In this document: piece by piece, positions 42,837 through 50,777 of the stretch
Layout of the letters: each line of letters starts with the position of its first letter
How positions within the stretch are numbered: the stretch's first letter is position 1
Assembly: GCF_003600835.1 (NCBI RefSeq)
Contig: NZ_NQYC01000001.1
Span: 2,312,001-2,376,000, forward strand
Length of the DNA: 64,000 bases
Source: Bacillus sp. PK3_68
GTDB lineage: Bacteria > Bacillota > Bacilli > Bacillales > Domibacillaceae
Direction: 5' to 3'
Made by a program: the position numbers and the translations under genes
The notes under the pieces: model-generated
The model's input: only the letters and a program-made list of their open reading frames with translations
Databases searched by the model: none
Told to the model about the DNA's origin: nothing

Positions 42837-43202
42837 CTAAGGTATAGGCAAAATCGGCAGGAGCTCGGAAGAAGTGCCGGAGCGTTTCTTATCCATAAAT
42901 CGGACGGTATGAACGCTTACTTCTGTTACATACACCTTTTTCCCATCCTTATTTTCATAATTCCGTGTCTGAATGGTACCAAGCACACCGATTAACGATC
43001 CTTTTTGACAGTACTTGGCCGTATTCTCCGCTGAATGGTTCCAAACCGTACAATAGATAAAATCGGTTTCTGCTATCCCCTCTTGATTGCGGTACGGGCG
43101 GCTTACCGCCACCGTCATATTTAAGAATGGACGGCCATCCGCCGTATATTTTACTTGGGGATCTTTCGTCAGCCTGCCAACGAGTGTCACTTGGTTAATC
43201 AA
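42837..43202 (-). CDS. ssbB: single-stranded DNA-binding protein SsbB
   Basis: A 121-residue OB-fold protein that coats single-stranded DNA. MINQVTLVGRLTKDPQVKYT is the usual SSB start; FIYCTVWNHSAENTAKYCQKG and GVLGTIQTRNYE carry the DNA-contacting strands and aromatic residues. The tail is short and ends LLPILPIP, not the acidic DDDIPF tip of SsbA, which with the position next to ywpF identifies the competence paralogue SsbB (YwpH), protecting incoming DNA. In B. subtilis it needs ComK. Upstream on the minus strand, GAAATGTCGTTTT resembles one half of a ComK AT box (AAAA-N5-TTTT) with one mismatch; a second half is not clear. AAAGGAGGG precedes ATG. Confidence 0.88.
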   Translation of the reverse strand: MINQVTLVGRLTKDPQVKYTADGRPFLNMTVAVSRPYRNQEGIAETDFIYCTVWNHSAENTAKYCQKGSLIGVLGTIQTRNYENKDGKKVYVTEVSVHTVRFMDKKRSGTSSELLPILPIP

Positions 43203-43441
43203 CCCTGTCCCTCCTTTCTGTTAAGATGCTTTTATCATAATCAAGCGGGCACGAAGAGTAAAAACGACATTTCAGATATAAGCATCCATATTTTACAAAT
43301 AATTGACGTTTATCTGCAAAAAGAGACAAATGCTTCTTTAGAACGTAAAAAACCCACCCATTCAAGTTTGTATGGTTCTTTATGGGAACGTGCTATACTT
43401 TCTATTAGGAAGCCATTGAAAAGGAAGGGAGCGTTATTTGC

Positions 43442-43876
43442 ATGAAAACCTTTAAAATTGCCGGCTTTTATCTTGCCGGGCAAAACGAAGCCCAAGAAAT
43501 CGAGTTACTAGATGGGTTGATCATTAATAGAGAAGATGACAAGCGTTCCTGGCTGATTGAACTATTTGTTCATCCAAAGTACGAAGAAGTATTCCATCAA
43601 TGTAAAAAACAAGAAGACGAGCTAAAGGTTGAGGTGCTGATTACTCATCCGAATAATGACCCAGCACTCTTTTTCGCCCAAGTGAGAGGATTAAACCATT
43701 TAGAGGGCGGTCTCAGCATCCTCCTTGAAGGACGGCTTCGGCAAATGAGAAATGAATACGCTAAGCAGGTTCTTTCCGATCTTGTACACAAAGGATTAAG
43801 CGGGGAAGATCTAATCGATTCATTTAATACTTGCTTGAAGCAGAGAAAAAATGCTCCATCCGTGAAAAAAACCTAA
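43442..43876 (+). CDS. ywpF: YwpF-like protein
   Basis: A 144-residue cytosolic protein of the YwpF family (PF14183), function unknown. MKTFKIAGFYLAGQNEAQEI followed by ELLDGLIINREDDKRSWLIE is the family pattern, an antiparallel beta core with a helical C-terminus (MRNEYAKQVLSDLVHKGLSG). The position beside ssbB and fabZ repeats the B. subtilis order. GGAAGGGAG lies about ten bases before ATG. It is divergent from ssbB, so the 239-base spacer holds both promoters; TATACT at about 43394 may be a -10 for ywpF. Confidence 0.8.
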   Translation: MKTFKIAGFYLAGQNEAQEIELLDGLIINREDDKRSWLIELFVHPKYEEVFHQCKKQEDELKVEVLITHPNNDPALFFAQVRGLNHLEGGLSILLEGRLRQMRNEYAKQVLSDLVHKGLSGEDLIDSFNTCLKQRKNAPSVKKT

Positions 43877-43914
43877 AAGCCATCCGGCCTGATTATCAGA
43901 CCGGATGGCTTTTT
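43875..43914 (+). terminator. terminator of ywpF
   Basis: AAAAGCCATCCGG and CCGGATGGCTTTTT enclose 12 bases. The stem is nearly identical to the terminator at 30062-30096. Confidence 0.85.
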
Positions 43915-43966
43915 CTATTGACCCGGCTCATAATTGGTCCTCTGAGTGTGGACGAGCAGAAGGCTA

Positions 43967-44002
43967 TAAAAAAAGAGCTGGCTTTTCTGCAGCCGCTCTT
44001 TA
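43967..44002 (-). terminator. terminator of the 44.0-44.6 kb gene pair
   Basis: AAAGAGC...GC and GC...GCTCTTT form the stem; the minus strand ends in seven T. It overlaps the stop codon of the small gene ending at 44000. Confidence 0.75.
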
Positions 44003-44173
44003 GTGGATAAGGCCAGACTCAAGGTCATTCTGGCCAGTATCGATTGTATGATAGAGTTTTTGGATTATATATTGAATGTCCTGCTTTCGATAGGCGCGGA
44101 CCGGTAATTCTTTCTCATAGACCTGATAATAAAGAATGGCAGCAAGAGATAGCTCTAATTCATTAGCTGGCAT
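44000..44173 (-). CDS. small protein of unknown function, overlapping its upstream gene
   Basis: A 57-residue protein not recognised. ATG 44173 lies inside the last codons of the upstream gene (stop at 44163), in another frame, and AGAAGAG seven to eight bases upstream can act as ribosome site. The sequence is acidic-helical (PANELELSLAAILYYQVYEK) then QDIQYIIQKLYHTIDTG. It looks soluble and helical. Overlap and the shared terminator make co-translation with the upstream gene likely, and the two may act together. No relative in B. subtilis comes to mind. Confidence 0.6.
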   Translation of the reverse strand: MPANELELSLAAILYYQVYEKELPVRAYRKQDIQYIIQKLYHTIDTGQNDLESGLIH

Positions 44174-44570
44174 CAGCTGCTCTTCTTTTTTTTAGCTGAT
44201 CAGTTAAAAGCTCAATATAAAACTTTGCTTCTGATCGGCAAGAAAAGTCAAAATCAGTACCCATTTTCTTTTGCAAAACAGCAAGTTCTTGGAGCTGCTC
44301 TGCTGTAGGCTCTTCCGAAAAGACTTTTTCAATGACTTCATTAATCTTTGCAGCCAGCTCTTCATGGAACTCGGGGCTTGATTTCATTTCGCTGTCCACC
44401 TTGCTATACCAAGAGGAGCTTGTATGAATGTAAGTTCTCCACTCATCCATGAAATCTTCAAAGCGATATGCTTTTTCATCCCATGAAATTTTAGCCATAT
44501 ATTGTTCAAATGCTATTTTAATTGAACGAGTGATACTTATTTTTATACCTTGCGATAAACTGCTCAACAT
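44163..44570 (-). CDS. conserved-looking helical protein of unknown function
   Basis: A 135-residue soluble protein that I do not recognise. It is mostly helical, rich in Glu, Lys, Ser and aromatic residues (EQYMAKISWDEKAYRFEDFM, EWRTYIHTSSSWYSKV, KINEVIEKVFSEEPTAEQLQ), with a single Cys near residue 111. AGGAGG lies 12 bases before ATG, rather far; a later ATG at MAKISW is possible. It sits between ywpF and fabZ, where B. subtilis carries other small ywp genes. The overlapping downstream gene suggests a two-gene operon ended by the hairpin at 43967-44002. Confidence 0.6.
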   Translation of the reverse strand: MLSSLSQGIKISITRSIKIAFEQYMAKISWDEKAYRFEDFMDEWRTYIHTSSSWYSKVDSEMKSSPEFHEELAAKINEVIEKVFSEEPTAEQLQELAVLQKKMGTDFDFSCRSEAKFYIELLTDQLKKRRAADAS

Positions 44571-44786
44571 TTACAACAAGTACCTCCTAGAGAGTCTTGA
44601 TGAAACCCTGTGAAAATGGTAACATCTATTACTTTATCACATCTATACAGGATTTGACAAAGTTTTTTCAAAAAAACAAATGTAGGAAAATCTTAATGGC
44701 TTTCAGGAAAAAGGGCTGGCTCGGCTATAGTGCTGCCTGCCTATAATCTTTAAACTATCATATCATTCTCTTATATAAATGCCAAA

Positions 44787-44823
44787 AAATAAAAACAGAG
44801 AGCAAGAGTCTCTCTGTTTTTTT
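44787..44823 (-). terminator. terminator of the fabZ operon
   Basis: AAAACAGAGAG and CTCTCTGTTTT flank a seven-base loop; the minus strand continues with TTTTTATTTTTT. It starts three bases past the fabZ stop. Confidence 0.85.
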
Positions 44824-44825
44824 AC

Positions 44826-45248
44826 TTATTTTAAGGCAAATGTAATTTCAGCTTCACAAGCAAGTTCACCATTTACTGTTGCAACAGCTTTCCCTTTTCC
44901 AACAGGCCCCCGCAAGCGCGTCATTTCCACTTCAAGGCGCAGCTGATCACCAGGTACTACTTGGCGTTTGAAGCGGCAACTGTCAATGCCTCCAAAGAAA
45001 GCAAGCTTGCCACGGTTCTCTTCTTTCATTAACATGGCCACCGCTCCCACTTGGGCGAGAGCTTCAACAATTAACACGCCGGGCATCACCGGATAGTCCG
45101 GAAAGTGGCCATTAAAGAACTCTTCATTGGCTGTTACATTTTTTATACCGACCGCTCTCTTTCCTTCTTCTACTTCAAGGACTTTATCAACAAGCAAAAA
45201 TGGATAGCGGTGCGGGATAATTTCTTTAATCTGTTGAATATCTAGCAT
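44826..45248 (-). CDS. fabZ: 3-hydroxyacyl-ACP dehydratase FabZ
   Basis: A 140-residue cytosolic hot-dog-fold enzyme that dehydrates beta-hydroxyacyl-ACP in fatty acid elongation. The catalytic pair is His48 ([15 protein letters not shown]) and Glu62 ([10 protein letters not shown]). [14 protein letters not shown] at the N-terminus and [14 protein letters not shown] are family landmarks. ATG 45248 follows GGAGGAAAAAG; an upstream in-frame ATG overlaps that site. It follows the epuA-like gene by 14 bases and is the last gene of the flhO-flhP cluster, as in B. subtilis. Confidence 0.94.
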   Translation of the reverse strand: MLDIQQIKEIIPHRYPFLLVDKVLEVEEGKRAVGIKNVTANEEFFNGHFPDYPVMPGVLIVEALAQVGAVAMLMKEENRGKLAFFGGIDSCRFKRQVVPGDQLRLEVEMTRLRGPVGKGKAVATVNGELACEAEITFALK

Positions 45249-45262
45249 CTTTTTCCTCCAGG

Positions 45263-45472
45263 TCATAATAAGCTATTTACCAGTACCTCTACTAAGTGTA
45301 TCCATGTTGCGGGCAGAAAAACCTCAAGCGGGTTTCCATTCCCGACGACACTATAGCCCACTATGGCTCCTACTGTTGCAAAGAGTGCGAGCAAAAACAA
45401 ATTCACGACAAACCGGCCAAGAGGTGTGAGCCTGGTACGCTTTTTTTTCTTTCTTTGCAAATCTTCAGTCAC
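45263..45472 (-). CDS. EpuA-like / DNA-directed RNA polymerase subunit beta family small membrane protein
   Basis: A 69-residue protein of the EpuA family (PF11772), often labelled DNA-directed RNA polymerase subunit beta in databases although that name is misleading. A basic N-terminus ([18 protein letters not shown]) precedes one transmembrane helix (about 22-42, [20 protein letters not shown]), then a short outer segment. GTG 45472 follows AGAGGGGAC. It sits between flhP and fabZ, where Bacillales commonly keep this gene. The role is unknown. Confidence 0.7.
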   Translation of the reverse strand: MTEDLQRKKKKRTRLTPLGRFVVNLFLLALFATVGAIVGYSVVGNGNPLEVFLPATWIHLVEVLVNSLL

Positions 45473-45487
45473 ATTGTTTCGTCCCCT

Positions 45488-46306
45488 CTAGCGTACGCCG
45501 TTAATCAGCCCCATCATTTGGTCGGCCAGAGAGATTGAGCGGGACTGAAACTGATAGGCCCGCTGCACGTTTGTCAAATCTGCCATTTCCTTTGCAAAAT
45601 CAACATTCGATTTCTCGAGTGCACTTTGCTGGAGGGCAACATTTGTCCGATTAGCTGCGGTTACTTCCTGTACAATTTCATTTTCTGGGACAGCCGGATT
45701 ATCAGGCATCGTCAATAAATTCGACCCTACCTGCGTTAGAAATTGCGGCCGTCTGACTTCTACTACTCCAATGTTAAATGCTTGTCCACCAACACGCAAC
45801 CTGCCGCCCGCCTCAAGCGTAATATCCCCATTATTCGGATTGAAAGTAATTGGTTGATTGTCTTCTCCGAGAACAGGATGGCCTTCTTTAGTCACAAGCA
45901 TGACTTCGTTGTTATTAACGGGAGTAACTGCAAATGATCCATCACGCGTATAATGAACTTTGCCTTGTCCATTTTCCTGAACGAGTACTTTAAAAAACTG
46001 ATTTTCTTTTGTGAAAGCAAAGTCTAGTTTGCGGCCAGTCTGCGCTATACTCCCCTGCACACCCACTAATTGTGACTGGCTAATCTTTGCGCCGGTTCCG
46101 ACACGAATACCATTTGGTGTTAAACGGCCACCCTCTGCGTCTGTGCGCAGCATATTGTTTACATTCTGGTTTATCAGATCTGTAAAAGAGGCTTCTCGGC
46201 GCTTGTATCCGTTTGTATCAAGATTGGCAATATTATGGCTTAGTATATCGAGCTTTTGCTGCAACTGACCTAATGTATTAGCAGATGTAATTAATGTTTG
46301 ATTCAT
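45488..46306 (-). CDS. flhP: flagellar hook-basal body protein FlhP
   Basis: A 272-residue FlgG/FlgF-type rod protein exported by the flagellar apparatus. The N-terminal rod motif is LGQLQQKLDILSHNIANLDT with NGYKR, and the C-terminal helix is NVDFAKEMADLTNVQRAYQF then SRSISLADQMMGLIN. The middle is the beta-rich domain (VHYTRDGSFAV). In B. subtilis FlhP and FlhO form the distal rod beneath the hook. CGGGAGAGGA precedes ATG. It begins 21 bases after flhO and is in the same operon. Confidence 0.9.
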   Translation of the reverse strand: MNQTLITSANTLGQLQQKLDILSHNIANLDTNGYKRREASFTDLINQNVNNMLRTDAEGGRLTPNGIRVGTGAKISQSQLVGVQGSIAQTGRKLDFAFTKENQFFKVLVQENGQGKVHYTRDGSFAVTPVNNNEVMLVTKEGHPVLGEDNQPITFNPNNGDITLEAGGRLRVGGQAFNIGVVEVRRPQFLTQVGSNLLTMPDNPAVPENEIVQEVTAANRTNVALQQSALEKSNVDFAKEMADLTNVQRAYQFQSRSISLADQMMGLINGVR

Positions 46307-46327
46307 TCAGTATCCTCTCCCGGAAGA

Positions 46328-47164
46328 TTAATTCACTCGGCCGATTTCATTAGCGGCCTTTTCCATGCTGCGATCATAAGCAGCTAATACTTTTTGGTTC
46401 GCTTCAAATGTCCGGTAGGCAGACATCATATCCGTCATCGTCCGGGCAGTGTCTATATTGGAGCCTTCCAGAAACCCCTGCTGCATGCGGAATTGCACAT
46501 CATTACGGGCATCCACTTCAGGAAGCGTGCCATTCTCCAAACGCAGCAGGCCGTTTCCCTCTTTTATTAAAAGATTAGGATTTTCCGCAAAAGCCAGGCC
46601 GATCCGGCCAACTGGTGCCCCTTCTTCTGTAATCTGGCCATTTTCATCAATCATTATATTGTCTGAATTTAGCTGAATACGGTTTCCAGCTGGATCAAGA
46701 ACATAATGACCACCCGCTGTTGTTAGAAAACCGGCGTTATCCAATGTAAAATTGCCATTTCGCGTATAACGCTGAACGCCGTCTTGACCTTGTATTTTAA
46801 AGAATGTCATTCCCTTTTGTCCAGTATCTTCGTTCACAGGTACATTGACATCTAAAAGAGCTACATCCGTCTTTAAGCCTGTTTCCCGTAAATCTCCCTG
46901 AGAAAAGTCAGGCATCGTTTCCTGCATATATACTCCAGTATTCAAGGAACCTATTTGCTGGTGAAGCGGGAGATTCAACTGTTTCTGAGTAGGCACAGAT
47001 CCTTGATCGATCCGCTGCAAGAGCATTTCCGGAAAAGCGCGCAAGGAAGAACGATCCGCTTTATAGCCGGGAGTATTGGCATTTGACATATTATTAGAAA
47101 GCATTTCAGTTCGCCGCTGCTGGGCAATCATACCCGAAGCTGCTGTATAAAATCCGCGAAACAT
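46328..47164 (-). CDS. flhO: flagellar hook-basal body protein FlhO
   Basis: A 278-residue FlgG/FlgF-family rod protein. MFRGFYTAASGMIAQQRRTE then MLSNNMSNANTPGYKADRSS is the rod-protein N-terminus. The centre has VQRYTRNGNFTLD, and the C-terminal helix is SNIDTARTMTDMMSAYRTFE then ANQKVLAAYDRSMEKAANEI. AGGTGG lies seven bases before ATG. It is the first gene of the flhO-flhP-epuA-fabZ group, behind a sigma-D-like promoter. No other flagellar genes are in the window, as in B. subtilis where this pair lies apart from the main fla/che operon. Confidence 0.9.
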   Translation of the reverse strand: MFRGFYTAASGMIAQQRRTEMLSNNMSNANTPGYKADRSSLRAFPEMLLQRIDQGSVPTQKQLNLPLHQQIGSLNTGVYMQETMPDFSQGDLRETGLKTDVALLDVNVPVNEDTGQKGMTFFKIQGQDGVQRYTRNGNFTLDNAGFLTTAGGHYVLDPAGNRIQLNSDNIMIDENGQITEEGAPVGRIGLAFAENPNLLIKEGNGLLRLENGTLPEVDARNDVQFRMQQGFLEGSNIDTARTMTDMMSAYRTFEANQKVLAAYDRSMEKAANEIGRVN

Positions 47165-47304
47165 ATATCCACCTCATCAAAAATAAGATCTTCTCTTGAC
47201 ATTGACATTCCAGAAACTGTGAAGCAACTCGCAAGTGCTGATCTTTCTTCTATATAACTTCCATCTCAGTCTATCTACTTAATTTTTAGTCCTATGTTTG
47301 CTTT

Positions 47305-47347
47305 ATTATATCACTCTTTTTCATCGGCCAAAAACTAGAAAAAGTTA
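47305..47347 (-). promoter_or_regulatory. sigma-D-like promoter, overlapped by a sigma-A-like -10, before flhO
   Basis: The minus strand has TAAC (47344-47347), exactly 15 bases, then GCCGATGA (47321-47328), against sigma-D TAAA-N15-GCCGATAT. A TATAAT (47305-47310) lies 13 bases on. The site is about 160 bases upstream of flhO. In B. subtilis flhO-flhP is known to use sigma-D. Confidence 0.6.
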
Positions 47348-47376
47348 ATAACATTTGCTCATTTAAATAAAAATTT

Positions 47377-47407
47377 GAAAAAACGAGATGAGCCGCTCAT
47401 CTCGTTT
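47377..47407 (-). terminator. terminator of mbl
   Basis: AAACGAGATGAGC, C, GCTCATCTCGTTT, with the stop codon of mbl at its base and six or more T on the minus strand. Confidence 0.85.
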
Positions 47408-48407
47408 ATGCTAACTTTACTTTTGACAATTTATCTATGTTATCAAGCATGATGCCCGTTCCTACTGCTACGCTATCCATTGGGTTTTCTGCAATAAATA
47501 CCGGCACCTTCAACTCTTCGGCCAATAGCTGATCAATGCCGTGAAGCAACGCACCGCCCCCGGTTAAAATCACGCCGCGGTCAATAATGTCAGCGGATAA
47601 CTCAGGCGGCGTCTTTTCAAGCACATCTTTTGCCGCTTTCACAATTACAGCTATCGACTCTCTAAGAGCTCCTTCAATTTCCTCCGAATTAACCACTAAC
47701 AGGCGCGGAAGACCAGAAACCATATCACGGCCGCGAATTTCCATCTCTTCGCTGCGTCCGCCTGGATAGACGCTGCCGATTGTAATTTTAATGTCTTCAG
47801 CTGTGCGTTCCCCGATTAACAATTTATACTCTTTCTTAATGTAATTTAAAATTTCATTGTTAAAATTGTCACCGGCCATTTTAATAGAAGCAGCTGTCAC
47901 GATCGAACCCATGGAAAGAACAGCGACATCCGTCGTACCGCCGCCGATATCAACCACCATGTTGCCACTCGGTTCGAATATATCCATTCCTGCTCCAATC
48001 GCTGCTACTTTCGGCTCTTCTTCTAAATACACAATTTTCCCGCCGCTTTTTTCGGCCGCTTCACGGATCGCTTTTTGCTCCACACTTGTAATGTTCGTCG
48101 GACAGCAGATCAAGATGCGCGGCTTTGAAAGCAAACCTTTTAAGTTCAGCTTGTTCATAAAATGCTTTAGCATCGATTCAGTTACGTCAAAATCGGCGAT
48201 CACCCCATCCTTTAGTGGACGGATAGCTATAATGTTCCCTGGCGTTCTACCGACCATACGGTGTGCCTCTTCGCCTACAGCAAGGACCTTATTCGTATTT
48301 TTATCAATGGCCACGACTGAAGGCTCGTTTAATACAATTCCTTGGCCTTTCACGTGAATCAATACATTTGCTGTCCCCAAATCAATTCCAATGTCCTTTG
48401 AAATCAT
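47406..48407 (-). CDS. mbl: actin-like rod-shape protein Mbl
   Basis: A 333-residue MreB-family ATPase that forms membrane filaments and guides lateral wall synthesis. Nucleotide motifs are IGIDLGTANVLIHVKGQGIV (phosphate 1), MVVDIGGGTTDVAVLSMG (phosphate 2) and GVILTGGGALLHGID (adenosine). The position directly upstream of flhO and downstream of spoIIID identifies Mbl rather than MreB or MreBH. GGGGGC lies about eight bases before ATG. It probably has its own promoter and ends at its own terminator. Confidence 0.93.
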   Translation of the reverse strand: MISKDIGIDLGTANVLIHVKGQGIVLNEPSVVAIDKNTNKVLAVGEEAHRMVGRTPGNIIAIRPLKDGVIADFDVTESMLKHFMNKLNLKGLLSKPRILICCPTNITSVEQKAIREAAEKSGGKIVYLEEEPKVAAIGAGMDIFEPSGNMVVDIGGGTTDVAVLSMGSIVTAASIKMAGDNFNNEILNYIKKEYKLLIGERTAEDIKITIGSVYPGGRSEEMEIRGRDMVSGLPRLLVVNSEEIEGALRESIAVIVKAAKDVLEKTPPELSADIIDRGVILTGGGALLHGIDQLLAEELKVPVFIAENPMDSVAVGTGIMLDNIDKLSKVKLA

Positions 48408-48563
48408 TAGAGCAGCCCCCTTTTTTTATTAAATAGTTTTTATTTATTTCCATCTTTTTATGTCTATTTTCATATGAATCAGAAAGAGTTCCCAATTTTT
48501 TATTCTACCATACTTGACATGAAAAAGCCGGATTATTTGTAAATTTTCTCATTTCTTCACACG

Positions 48564-48591
48564 CAAAAAAATCCGCCCCACGAGGCAGATT
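48564..48591 (-). terminator. terminator of spoIIID
   Basis: ATCCGCC (48571-48577) and GGCAGAT (48584-48590) with a G-C/A gap; the minus strand ends in seven T. Confidence 0.7.
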
Positions 48592-48614
48592 TCCTTTTTT
48601 ATTTATGCGAATGA

Positions 48615-48896
48615 TCATACTTCAGCTCCTGAACCACTTGCTTTTCTTAACGCGTCTGAATACTTTTTCTTTGTCGCTTCACCCCCGCGCAGGTGACGAA
48701 TAGATTTGTGATAATCCAGAATTTCTTTCACCTGCTGAGCAAGTTCTGGGTTCACTTCCGGCAGCCGCTCCGTCAGATCTTTATGCACAGTACTTTTCGA
48801 TACTCCAAACTCTTTTGCGATCACCCGCACGGTTTTCCTTGTCTCCACGATATACTTACCAATTCTGATTGTCCTCTCTTTGATGTAATCGTGCAC
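48615..48896 (-). CDS. spoIIID: sporulation transcriptional regulator SpoIIID
   Basis: A 93-residue mother-cell DNA-binding protein that switches sigma-E genes on or off and prepares for sigma-K. VHDYIKERTIRIGKYIVETR is the usual start; the helix-turn-helix is VRVIAKEFGVSKSTVHKDLT. A basic C-terminus (YHKSIRHLRGGEATKKKYSD) is the second DNA contact. The start is GTG 48896 with GAAGGAGGCGAGCG upstream; the frame continues 32 codons upstream without homology. Its place between spoIIQ and mbl is conserved in Bacillus. Confidence 0.94.
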   Translation of the reverse strand: MHDYIKERTIRIGKYIVETRKTVRVIAKEFGVSKSTVHKDLTERLPEVNPELAQQVKEILDYHKSIRHLRGGEATKKKYSDALRKASGSGAEV

Positions 48897-49199
48897 ACCG
48901 CTCGCCTCCTTCATTGGATGTGAGACGTGTGAAATGAGACTCGCTTTCGCTTGAATGAAATAATATAAACCCGCATGCAGCAGTGCCTGCACACGGAAAG
49001 AAAGCTCTCACTTTCTTCTCTTCGGCAACTAGACTGCTCTTGTTATCATCAGGTATTTGTTCGTCTAACGACTCCTCACCTCAAACCATCCCTTTTTCTT
49101 TATACAGGTTTTATTATTACTATATTGGGGTTGGCAGGAAAATATGTACAGGAGTAGGGAATTTTAATTAAAAATGGCCAGGTTCCATTTGCATAGAAT
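48897..49199. other. spacer upstream of spoIIID
   Basis: About 300 bases between spoIIQ and spoIIID. It should carry the sigma-E promoter of spoIIID, but I find no close match to the consensus. No gene or repeat is visible. Confidence 0.4.
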
Positions 49200-49232
49200 A
49201 AATAAAAACAGCAGCCCATTATGAGCTGCTGT
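49200..49232 (-). terminator. terminator of spoIIQ
   Basis: ACAGCAGC (49208-49215) and GCTGCTGT (49225-49232) flank nine bases that include the stop codon; the minus strand continues TTTTTATTTATT. Confidence 0.8.
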
Positions 49233-50133
49233 CATCCTTTTCAATCGTGCTGCTATTCTGTTCTTGACTAGAAGGACTTTCTTCTGTTTCTTCAACTGAC
49301 TCTTCTGTCGCATTGTCAGTGGATTCCTCTGTCGTACTGTCGGTAGATCCCTCTGTTGCACTGTCAGTGGACTCCTCTGTCGTACTGTCGGTAGATTCCT
49401 CTGTTGCACTGTCAGTGGATTTTTCTGCTTGTACCGGCTTAATTGATTCTTCAATCGCCGCTACCGTTTTATTAAAACATTCAAGTGGGTTGATAGCTAC
49501 ATTATCTTTGCGCACTTCAAAGTGCAAATGAGTGCCTGCTTTTTCGTTAAAGAGACTTTTACCAGCTTTTGCGATAACATCCCCTTGGGAAACTTGATCG
49601 CCTTCTGCTACTTTAATATCTTTTACTGATTGATACTGCGTGACAAAACCATCAGCATGTTCAATCACAATAACGTTGCCCAGCAAAGCATCGTTTTCCT
49701 GTACCTTTGTTACTTTTCCGCTTAAAGCGGCTGTAACATTAAATGTTTTGCCTTCTTTTGTTGCATAATCAATTCCTGTGTTTGGCTGGTACGTATTATT
49801 ATAGACTACAAGAGCTTCTTCTTGTTGTTTTTCAGAGGCCTTCTCATCATAAAAGTTGGTTTTGATGACTGCTTTGTCTTCATCTTTTAAAGGCAAAGCC
49901 ATTTGCTCCACAGATGAATTGACTTCTTCCGCCGGCTGATTAAACATTTCCTCATCTACAGCACTTTCTTTCGGGCCTTTCACTTGCTCTTTCCCCGGGC
50001 CTGCCATTTGGTACCAGACAATGCCTGAAATTAAAATTGCGGCACTCATTAAGTAGATAGCAGGGAACACCCAGCGGTTTTTAAAGATTTTTTTCAGTTT
50101 TTGAGAAGTGTTTTTCTTTTCTCCCTCTCTCAT
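49219..50133 (-). CDS. spoIIQ: stage II sporulation protein Q
   Basis: A 304-residue forespore membrane protein that meets SpoIIIAH in the intermembrane space, forming a zipper for engulfment and the feeding-tube channel. Cytosolic residues 1-22 are basic, one transmembrane helix follows (about 23-42, VFPAIYLMSAAILISGIVWY), then the LytM/M23 domain (about 100-225). The HxH motif THLHFEV is kept, but the usual first-metal His is Asn (QPNTGID), as expected for a catalytically degenerate SpoIIQ. The C-terminal 70 residues are acidic, including five 8-residue STDxATEE repeats. ATG 50133 lies eight bases after GAGG; an ATG two codons earlier overlaps that site. A sigma-F-like promoter lies just upstream. 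Confidence 0.92.
   Translation of the reverse strand: MREGEKKNTSQKLKKIFKNRWVFPAIYLMSAAILISGIVWYQMAGPGKEQVKGPKESAVDEEMFNQPAEEVNSSVEQMALPLKDEDKAVIKTNFYDEKASEKQQEEALVVYNNTYQPNTGIDYATKEGKTFNVTAALSGKVTKVQENDALLGNVIVIEHADGFVTQYQSVKDIKVAEGDQVSQGDVIAKAGKSLFNEKAGTHLHFEVRKDNVAINPLECFNKTVAAIEESIKPVQAEKSTDSATEESTDSTTEESTDSATEGSTDSTTEESTDNATEESVEETEESPSSQEQNSSTIEKDDSSS
49304..49423. repeat. five tandem 24-bp repeats inside spoIIQ
   Basis: Units of the form TCTGTYGYAYTGTCRGTRGA plus four bases encode STD(S/N)(A/T)TE(E/G). Alternate units are more alike (units 2 and 4, units 3 and 5), so the last expansion step copied 48 bases. The repeat number may vary between strains by slippage. Confidence 0.85.
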
Positions 50134-50151
50134 GTTCATCACCTCAGCAAC

Positions 50152-50181
50152 CAGTGTGAACACTTTCCAATGAATCTATAC
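50152..50181 (-). promoter_or_regulatory. sigma-F-like promoter of spoIIQ
   Basis: On the minus strand GTATA (50177-50181), exactly 15 bases, then GTTCACACTG (50152-50161), against sigma-F GTATA-N15-GGNNANANTR with one mismatch. The transcription start would fall just before the ribosome site, giving a very short leader. Confidence 0.55.
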
Positions 50182-50308
50182 CTCCATTTGGAAAAATTTT
50201 CGTTTTTGAAAAAAACGTTATAAATATGCCACAAAACCGAAAATGAGAGAGTGACAAATCATGATAGAATGGGATAAATCTTATAATCAGTTAAGGTGGT
50301 GTATCTAT

Positions 50309-50743
50309 TTGAAAAGATTGGCAAAAAGCTTGTCCACTATTGCTCCTTTTCTCTATATGGCAGCCGTATGGATGATGTCTAGTATGCCGGATAATGTGAT
50401 CATTGAACTCCCTCAAAGTGAGGTAGACCGCTTTTTTAAAGAATCCCTACATTTAATTGAATTTGCGATTTTATATAGTTTAATTGTTAATGCTTTTTTA
50501 GCCCATGGGCGCTTCACAAGCACCGTTCACTTGGCGGCCGCTTTAATTGCCTGCTTCTATGGATTTATTGATGAAATTCATCAGGCGTTTGTTCCGTCGC
50601 GTTCCGCTACGGTCATTGACGCAGTAAAAGACGTGACAGGAGTACTCGTCTGCTTTTTTATCGTTCAATTTACGTATTTTCAGCGGCCGGACAGTTTAAT
50701 CAGTCGTCTAATGAACAAGTTCACTCATTGGGCAAGCTCCTAA
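50309..50743 (+). CDS. VanZ-family membrane protein
   Basis: A 144-residue protein of the VanZ family. Four transmembrane helices are visible (about 4-24, 53-72, 78-97 and 111-131). The family core is KESLHLIEFAILYSLIV, then FYGFIDEIHQAFVPSRSATVIDAVKDVTGV, of which GFIDEIHQAFVPSR and DAVKDVTG are the signature parts. The start is TTG 50309 with AAGGTGGTG upstream; an ATG 16 codons earlier (50261) lacks a good site. VanZ proteins are linked to low-level teicoplanin resistance, but their biochemical role is unsettled. It is plus-strand between two minus-strand sporulation genes and shares a terminator with spoIID. Confidence 0.82.
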   Translation: MKRLAKSLSTIAPFLYMAAVWMMSSMPDNVIIELPQSEVDRFFKESLHLIEFAILYSLIVNAFLAHGRFTSTVHLAAALIACFYGFIDEIHQAFVPSRSATVIDAVKDVTGVLVCFFIVQFTYFQRPDSLISRLMNKFTHWASS

Positions 50744-50777
50744 CTCCTTGTGTCAGATAACAAGGAGTTATTTTTTT
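50741..50777. terminator. shared terminator of the vanZ-like gene and spoIID
   Basis: AACTCCTTGT and ACAAGGAGTT flank eight bases, followed by ATTTTTTT on the plus strand. It overlaps the end of spoIID. Confidence 0.82.

Noticed and set aside
43261-43300. ComK box upstream of ssbB
   Set aside because: Only one imperfect half-box (GAAA-N5-TTTT) was found; a second half at an accepted spacing could not be shown, so it is not listed as a feature.
49219-50133. Active LytM endopeptidase
   Set aside because: The first metal-binding His of the M23 site is replaced by Asn and the neighbours are sporulation genes, so SpoIIQ is the right call.
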